Below are positions 7,129-11,305 of a stretch of 11,305 nucleotides of DNA, in pieces. The stretch comes from an uncultured Lachnospiraceae bacterium (GTDB lineage Bacteria; Bacillota; Clostridia; Lachnospirales; Lachnospiraceae). The DNA lies in assembly GCA_946623295.1 (NCBI GenBank), contig CAMOQY010000032.1, positions 1 through 11,305 on the forward strand. The letters run 5' to 3'. Each line of letters begins with the position of its first letter. The first letter of the stretch is position 1. The notes under the pieces were generated by a model. The model was not told where the DNA came from. It made no database searches and saw nothing but the letters and a program-made list of their open reading frames with translations. The position numbers and the translations under genes were made by a program.

Positions 7129-9606
7129 TCAGAGTCCGAGCCGTCTGACGGCGTCTTCACGCATTTTGTATTTCAGGATCTTGCCCGCTGCGTTCATCGG
7201 GAACGAATCCGTAAAGGTTATGTACCGCGGGACCTTGTGCCGCGCGAGCGAGGCGGTGATAAACGAGCGCATCTCATCCTCGGTCACGGTCCTGCCTTCT
7301 TTGAGAATGATGCAGGCCATGGCTTCTTCACCGTAGCGTTTGTCGGGAACGCCGATCACCTGAACATCCTGCACATCCGGGTGCGTATATATAAATTCTT
7401 CGATCTCTTTGGGATAAATATTCTCGCCGCCGCGGATTATCATATCCTTTAAGCGGCCTGTGATCCGGTAGCATCCGCGCCCGTCGCGGCAGGCCAGGTC
7501 GCCCGAATGCAGCCAGCCTTCGCTGTCGATGGTGTCGCGCGTCGCATCGGGCATCTTGTAGTAGCCCTTCATGGTATTATAGCCGCGTGAGCAGAATTCG
7601 CCGTTTTCCCCGTCCGGCAGAGTCTCGCCGGTCTCGGGATCGATGATCTTGCACTCGACGTGCGGGAAGTCGTAGCCTACGGTCTCGGTCCTCAGATCGA
7701 GCGGATCGGTCCAGGCGGACATCGTGCTGCCCGGTGAGGATTCGGTCTGTCCGTAGACGCTGACGATGCCAGTCATATTCATCTCGTTTGGATCCGCCGC
7801 CCGTTTCATGAGCTCGGGGGGACAGCCCGCGCCGGCCATGATGCCGGTGCGCATATGTGAAAAATCGGTCTTTCTGTAATCCTCGTGATTAAACATCGCG
7901 ATGAACATTGTCGGAACACCGTTAAAGCAGGTGATCTTTTCCTGGTTGATACAGGCAAGACTGCTCTTTGCCGAGAAATATGGCATAGGGCAGACCGTCG
8001 CGCCGTGTGTCAGAGACGCGGTCATCGACAGTACCATGCCGAAGCAGTGGAACATCGGGACCTGGATCATCATCCGGTCCGCGGTGGAGAGCCCCATGCG
8101 GTCGCCTATGCACTTGCCGTTGTTCACGACGTTATAGTGCGTGAGCATGACGCCCTTGGGGAAACCGGTCGTGCCGGAGGTGTACTGCATGTTGCAGACG
8201 TCGTCGGGACGGACCTTCGATGAGAGCCTTTCGATCTCCGTGAGAGTGGTCAGCTCGCGTCTTCTCATGGCCTCTTCAAAGGTGAGGCATCCAGGCATCG
8301 CAAAGCCCACTGTGATCACATTGCGCAGGAATGGCAGCGCTTTGCAGTGCAGCGGCTCACCGGGAACCGCGGAGGCGATCTCCGGACACAGCTCATTTAT
8401 GATCCCGCGGTAGTCCGAGTCCAGACAGCGGTCGATCATAACGAGCGTATGCGTATCGGACTGCCTGAACAGGTATTCCGCCTCGTGGATCTTGTACGCG
8501 GTATTGACCGTCACCAGGACGGCGCCGATCTTTGTCGCCGCCCAGAAGGTGATAAACCATTCGGGCACGTTGGTCGCCCAGATCGCGACCTTAGAACCGG
8601 GGCGTACTCCGAGAGAGACAAGAGCGCGGGAAAAATCACTGACATCATCGCGGAACTGGCTGTATGTCCGTGTATAGTCAAGGGTGGTGTATTTGAAACA
8701 GGGCTGATCCGGAAACTCCTCGGCCATCCGGTCGAGGACCTTCGGAAAAGTAAGGTCGATGAGCTCGTCCTTTTTGAAGACATATTCGCCGGTACCGTCG
8801 TGGTTGGGGTACAGGCGTTTTTTCTTGCCGCGGGTCGACTCAAAGCGGTGCATATAGTTCACGAAATGCGGCAGGATCACATCGAGATAGGGCAGATCCG
8901 TCATCCACTCGATCTTCCATTCGAGCGAGATGAATCCGTCGTAATCCACGGAAGAAAGCGCGCGGATCACGTCGGGGATAGGGAGGGTGCCCTCGCCGAC
9001 GAGCTCATAGCGCCCGGCATCGTTGGAATCCCTGAGGTGTACGTGCTTGATATAGGCGCCGAGGTTGCGGATCGTCTGATCGGGGGTCTCGCCGCAGTCG
9101 CGGAAGGGATGATGCACGTCCCAAAGCACTCCGAGGCTGTCGGAGGCGTAGGCGTCGAGAAGGTCGCGGAGCAGGGCCGTATCGGAAAACAGACCGTTCG
9201 TCTTGATCAGCAGGGTAACGCCTGCTTTTTCGGCCGAAGGAAGCAATATATCGAGGTCGCGTCTGACGTCCTCCACGCTTGCTGCGTCGCTGCGCAGAGC
9301 TACGAAGCGCGCCTGGACCATGCACGCAAGCGAGATCAGGAATTCCAGGTTGGAGAGGGCGTCGTCATCGCCGCAGCCGACCCGGCACGAGCTGTCCAAA
9401 AGCGGTATGCACAGCCCCATCTCACGCATAGACCGGAGAGTAGAGGCGGCGTGATAGGTGTGCAGCGGACCGGACGGACCGGTCAGGAGCGCATCTTTAT
9501 AGGCATCATAGACCTCGATGCCTGTAAAGCCGTTTTCCAGGGCCATTTCCGTTAAGTTTTCCCAGGGTGTCTGAGTGCGCCCGCGGGTCGAAAACGAGAG
9601 ATTCAT
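7129..9606 (-). CDS. TIM-barrel isomerase-like/acyl-CoA synthetase fusion
   Basis: An 825-aa two-domain protein in one uninterrupted frame. Residues 1 to about 255 resemble the sugar phosphate isomerase/epimerase (xylose isomerase-like, AP-endonuclease-2) TIM barrel: LWDVHHPFRDCGE (161-173), KHVHLRD (187-193), GEGTLPI (204-210) and SLEWK (227-231). A basic linker RGKKKR (259-264) leads to an AMP-forming acyl-CoA synthetase of FadD/ACSF2 type: YTSGTTGFPKG (475-485), YGQTES (618-623), SGD aspartate 703, GRLKD arginine 718 and catalytic K809 in AAGKI. The synthetase half looks complete at about 555 aa. In the barrel, position 135 is lysine (LLIKTNG) where I expect a metal-binding glutamate, so the barrel may be altered or inactive. 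ATG at 9606 overlaps the preceding stop (ATGA) and has GAGGAGAAGGA upstream. Substrates of both halves are unknown. Confidence 0.92.
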   Translation of the reverse strand: MNLSFSTRGRTQTPWENLTEMALENGFTGIEVYDAYKDALLTGPSGPLHTYHAASTLRSMREMGLCIPLLDSSCRVGCGDDDALSNLEFLISLACMVQARFVALRSDAASVEDVRRDLDILLPSAEKAGVTLLIKTNGLFSDTALLRDLLDAYASDSLGVLWDVHHPFRDCGETPDQTIRNLGAYIKHVHLRDSNDAGRYELVGEGTLPIPDVIRALSSVDYDGFISLEWKIEWMTDLPYLDVILPHFVNYMHRFESTRGKKKRLYPNHDGTGEYVFKKDELIDLTFPKVLDRMAEEFPDQPCFKYTTLDYTRTYSQFRDDVSDFSRALVSLGVRPGSKVAIWATNVPEWFITFWAATKIGAVLVTVNTAYKIHEAEYLFRQSDTHTLVMIDRCLDSDYRGIINELCPEIASAVPGEPLHCKALPFLRNVITVGFAMPGCLTFEEAMRRRELTTLTEIERLSSKVRPDDVCNMQYTSGTTGFPKGVMLTHYNVVNNGKCIGDRMGLSTADRMMIQVPMFHCFGMVLSMTASLTHGATVCPMPYFSAKSSLACINQEKITCFNGVPTMFIAMFNHEDYRKTDFSHMRTGIMAGAGCPPELMKRAADPNEMNMTGIVSVYGQTESSPGSTMSAWTDPLDLRTETVGYDFPHVECKIIDPETGETLPDGENGEFCSRGYNTMKGYYKMPDATRDTIDSEGWLHSGDLACRDGRGCYRITGRLKDMIIRGGENIYPKEIEEFIYTHPDVQDVQVIGVPDKRYGEEAMACIILKEGRTVTEDEMRSFITASLARHKVPRYITFTDSFPMNAAGKILKYKMREDAVRRLGL

Positions 9607-11015
9607 TTTTCCTTCTCCTCGTAAACGATCTTGTTCAGGGCGCTGATATATGCCTGAATACTGGAGCCGACGATGTCGGTCGAGATCCCGCGTCCGGAAT
9701 AGAGCTTGCCGTCGGAACGCAGACGGACGATGGTCTCACCCATGGCCTCGCGTCCTTCGGTGACGGCGCGGATCTGGAAATCATCAAGCTCGTAATGCGT
9801 ACCGGTGATCTGCTCGATCGCCAGGAAAGAAGCATCGATAGGGCCGTCGCCGACGGACAGGCCGTCATTTATCTCGCCGTCTTTTTTTAGACGGATATGG
9901 CTGCTGGAGCTGATGACGTTACCGGAATTTATGAGATAGGTCTCGAGCTGATAGGTCTGAGGCACCTGGAGAGCGCAGGTAGCGATCAGAGCGTCAAGCT
10001 CCTTTGCGTTGACGTTTCCTTTTTTCGCCGCGATCGCGGAAAAAGCGCCGAAGACCTTGACTACGTCGTCTTCGGTCAGATCATATCCGAGTTTGCCGCA
10101 GGCCTTGCGGACGGCGGCGATGTCGTCGTGAGCGTTCAGGGTGAATTCGGCCTCTTCGCGCACGCCGTCTTCAAACGGCGTGGATCTGCGGCGCTCGGCC
10201 TTGAGAAGCCGCTCGATCTGAAGAGAAGAACGCTGCAGCTCGGTCATTCGTATACCGGAAGAAGCACGGAGGCTTTCGCCGCGGACATTTAAAAACTCTG
10301 CAAGGTGAGCGAGACGGACCGTTCCGCCTTCGCACGAGCAGACCTTGATCTCGTCCGCTCCGGCCCGGATGGCATCAGCCGCGCAGGCTACAGACATATG
10401 AAGACGGTCCGATACGATGACTCCGAGAGATACGCCGCTGCCTGCCGCTTTACGGATATCGGTCACAAAGCTGCTGATCTCCTCGGGCATCATATCGCCT
10501 GCGGCATCGGATACCGTCACGGCGGTCGCTCCGCACTCGATCGCGCGGGTGATCGCGCGGATAAGGAATTCCCTCTCGGCGCGTCCGGAGTCCAGGGCTG
10601 CGAATTCGACGCAGCCGCAGAGCGCGCGGCACTCGCGCACACGTTTGCCGATAAGCTCAAGGATATCTTCGGGTTTTTTGTGAGCCAGATATTCCATCTG
10701 GACGGTAGAGACCGGGACTGCAACCTGCAGGCGCGGTTTTACGGCCTCGGCAAGACCGCTCATGACAAAATCAGCGCCGCCGTCGTCAAATACCGGTACC
10801 TGAACGGTCAGAGCGGCGTGCTCGACAGCCGAAGAGAGCGAGCGGAGCAGGAGAGCGTCCGTTCTGTTCATCGAGATCATGCCGGTTTCAATGGAATCCG
10901 CCCCCAGACGGTCCAGGAGCTTGGCGAGTTCGATCTTTTCCCGGAAAGAGAGGGAAAGGGAGCCGCCCTCACGGGCATACTGCATGGTTATGTCGCTGAT
11001 AAAAATCTGTCTCAT
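9603..11015 (-). CDS. 2-isopropylmalate synthase-like protein, catalytic motifs degenerate
   Basis: A 470-aa homologue of the LeuA/citramalate synthase family and first gene of the operon. Residues about 1-245 match the HMGL-like TIM barrel (LGADSIETG at 38-45, GATAVTVSDAAG at 162-173), and residues about 355-462 match the LeuA allosteric/dimerisation domain (SVGDGPIDASF, AVTEGREAMGE, GRGISTDIVGSSIQAYISALN). Catalytic features are missing. The DTTLRDGEQ motif is replaced by SDITMQYAREG; HxHND by VIVSDR near 199-204; the GERAGNA loop by CEGGTVRLAH; and the GIHQDG segment is not recognisable. A working metal-dependent condensation is therefore doubtful, while the leucine-type ligand domain looks preserved. 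A regulatory or sensing role, or a changed reaction, is possible. ATG at 11015 follows AAAGGA by 5 nt, and the stop overlaps the next start. I avoid the symbol leuA because the function is unlikely to be the standard one. Confidence 0.88.
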   Translation of the reverse strand: MRQIFISDITMQYAREGGSLSLSFREKIELAKLLDRLGADSIETGMISMNRTDALLLRSLSSAVEHAALTVQVPVFDDGGADFVMSGLAEAVKPRLQVAVPVSTVQMEYLAHKKPEDILELIGKRVRECRALCGCVEFAALDSGRAEREFLIRAITRAIECGATAVTVSDAAGDMMPEEISSFVTDIRKAAGSGVSLGVIVSDRLHMSVACAADAIRAGADEIKVCSCEGGTVRLAHLAEFLNVRGESLRASSGIRMTELQRSSLQIERLLKAERRRSTPFEDGVREEAEFTLNAHDDIAAVRKACGKLGYDLTEDDVVKVFGAFSAIAAKKGNVNAKELDALIATCALQVPQTYQLETYLINSGNVISSSSHIRLKKDGEINDGLSVGDGPIDASFLAIEQITGTHYELDDFQIRAVTEGREAMGETIVRLRSDGKLYSGRGISTDIVGSSIQAYISALNKIVYEEKEK

Positions 11016-11020
11016 GACTG

Positions 11021-11026
11021 TCCTTT
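11021..11026 (-). promoter_or_regulatory. Ribosome binding site of the first operon gene
   Basis: AAAGGA on the minus strand, 5 nt before the ATG at 11015. It lies between that ATG and a leader hairpin/palindrome, so its access could depend on leader folding. Confidence 0.65.
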
Positions 11027-11027
11027 C

Positions 11028-11053
11028 ATCCGGATGATCCCGCCGGGATATCC
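11028..11053 (-). promoter_or_regulatory. Leader hairpin with overlapping palindrome next to the RBS
   Basis: The minus strand from 11053 to 11032 can fold GGAT+ATCCC / GGGAT+(C)+ATCC, a 9-bp stem with one bulged C and a GGC triloop. The 10-bp palindrome CATCCGGATG (11028-11037) uses part of the same arm, so the two pairings exclude each other. The element ends only a few bases before the ribosome binding site. Structure is read by eye; no folding energy was computed. Confidence 0.4.
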
Positions 11054-11092
11054 TTGCCGCAGGATGAATAAACGTACCGAAAATCTAACGAA

Positions 11093-11119
11093 AGAAACAC
11101 TGAAAGATTCAGTGTTTCT
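11093..11119. repeat. Perfect 12-bp inverted repeat in the operon leader
   Basis: AGAAACACTGAA - AGA - TTCAGTGTTTCT: two perfectly complementary 12-base arms around a 3-nt centre. It lies about 29-55 nt downstream of the predicted transcription start of the operon. As DNA it has the dyad symmetry of a dimeric repressor operator placed as a roadblock. As RNA it makes a 12-bp stem-loop followed on the minus strand by TTTCGTTAGATTTT, a poor, interrupted T-run, so a weak attenuator cannot be excluded. The helix-turn-helix proteins encoded in the operon are the nearest candidate binders (inference). Confidence 0.8.
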
Positions 11120-11153
11120 ATGATGATACCAACTATAAAAACAATATGCGCCG

Positions 11154-11182
11154 ATTATAGAATTACTGCGGGGTTTTGTCAA
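11154..11182 (-). promoter_or_regulatory. Consensus sigma-A promoter of the operon
   Basis: On the minus strand TTGACA (11177-11182) and TATAAT (11154-11159) are separated by exactly 17 nt, a full match to the housekeeping sigma consensus. The predicted start is an A near 11147, which gives a leader of about 132 nt before the ATG at 11015. Such a strong core promoter normally needs a repressor or attenuator, which fits the inverted repeat downstream. Confidence 0.88.
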
Positions 11183-11187
11183 TAAAA

Positions 11188-11207
11188 TACAGGCGAAAAT
11201 GCCTGTA
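11188..11207 (-). terminator. Probable intrinsic terminator of the preceding minus-strand unit
   Basis: TACAGGC - ATTTTC - GCCTGTA is a 7-bp stem with a 6-nt loop, followed on the minus strand by TTTTATT. It lies 33 nt after the candidate stop codon at 11241-11243 and directly abuts the -35 box of the operon promoter; the T-run shares bases with TTGACA. On the plus strand it is followed by A residues, so it would terminate only minus-strand transcription. Confidence 0.6.
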
Positions 11208-11240
11208 AAAATGTAGGATTACAATTAATATAAGTTTTCA

Positions 11241-11303
11241 TCATGCCCTCACAATACCGTTCTTCCTTCGCTCATCAGATACGCCTACAGATTTATCGTA
11301 TCC
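11241..11303 (-). CDS. Possible 3' end of an upstream gene (edge fragment)
   Basis: One minus-strand frame is open from the right edge for 20 codons (ending DERRKNGIVRA) and stops with TGA at 11243-11241; the other two minus frames stop within a few codons. The probable terminator at 11188-11207 lies at a suitable distance behind this stop, which supports a real gene end. The fragment is too short to recognise any family. Confidence 0.35.
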   Translation of the reverse strand, partial: GYDKSVGVSDERRKNGIVRA

Positions 11304-11305
11304 AT

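Noticed and set aside
5633..9555. Long plus-strand frames of about 400 codons (5633-6880 and 8347-9555)
   Set aside because: These are antisense shadows of synthetase copy 2 and the TIM-barrel/synthetase gene, with low-complexity composition and no start signals.
2505..9606. Adenylating domains as part of a non-ribosomal peptide or polyketide pathway
   Set aside because: No carrier-protein or condensation domain is present, and the motifs fit stand-alone acyl-CoA synthetases (ACSM and FadD/ACSF2 types).
11013..11030. Five-codon upstream frame (ATG AAA GGA CAG TCA TGA) overlapping the first gene's start
   Set aside because: It has no ribosome binding site of its own and contains the site of the main gene; most likely chance.
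10305..11123. 272-codon plus-strand frame across the IPMS-like gene and its leader
   Set aside because: Antisense to a gene with clear LeuA-family homology, no ribosome binding site, and it runs across the leader inverted repeat.
11016..11147. T-box or other amino-acid riboswitch in the leader
   Set aside because: The leader is short and lacks a recognisable T-box sequence, specifier stem and paired terminator/antiterminator; only simple hairpins were found.
11243..11305. Plus-strand ATG frame open to the right edge, a possible divergent gene
   Set aside because: No ribosome binding site and no convincing promoter in the AT-rich stretch before it. The opposite strand gives a better explanation (stop codon plus terminator).

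Overview
The window reads as one tightly packed, minus-strand accessory-metabolism operon from a Gram-positive anaerobe, most likely class Clostridia. The grounds are strong GGAGG-type ribosome binding sites, a textbook sigma-A promoter, an AT-rich leader in front of GC-richer genes, ATGA start/stop overlaps, and gene families typical of amino-acid-fermenting Clostridia. The phylum is an inference; the sequence contains no marker gene.

Layout in transcription order (right to left). A possible 3' gene end (11241-11303) and a hairpin terminator (11188-11207) close the preceding unit. A consensus promoter (TTGACA-17-TATAAT, 11154-11182) follows, then a leader of about 132 nt with a perfect 12-bp inverted repeat (11093-11119) and a second hairpin beside the ribosome binding site. 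Seven genes come next: (1) a 2-isopropylmalate-synthase-like protein that keeps the C-terminal allosteric domain but has lost the catalytic metal motifs; (2) a fusion of a sugar-phosphate-isomerase-type TIM barrel to a FadD/ACSF2-type acyl-CoA synthetase; (3, 4) two tandem paralogues, each an XRE helix-turn-helix plus cupin sensor fused to a medium-chain-type (ACSM-like) acyl-CoA synthetase; (5) a nitrilase-superfamily amidase of the omega-amidase type; (6) a branched-chain amino acid aminotransferase; (7) a ParA/MinD-like P-loop ATPase running off the left edge. Gaps are 4-bp overlap, 11, 53, 14, 63 and 4-bp overlap, so co-transcription is likely. A weaker promoter may lie in the 63-nt gap before the aminotransferase.

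How the genes may work together (inference): three acyl-CoA synthetases beside a BCAA aminotransferase and a leucine-type allosteric domain suggest traffic between branched-chain (or aryl) carboxylic acids, their CoA thioesters, 2-oxo acids and amino acids. One reading is salvage: acid to acyl-CoA, then reductive carboxylation by a ferredoxin-dependent 2-oxoacid oxidoreductase (not visible here), then transamination. The opposite, fermentative direction is also possible. The HTH-cupin domains fused to the enzymes could let the synthetases sense acyl ligands and control the operon themselves, with the inverted repeat just downstream of the promoter as a candidate operator. Most noteworthy are the HTH-cupin-synthetase and TIM-barrel-synthetase fusions and the degenerate IPMS-like protein.
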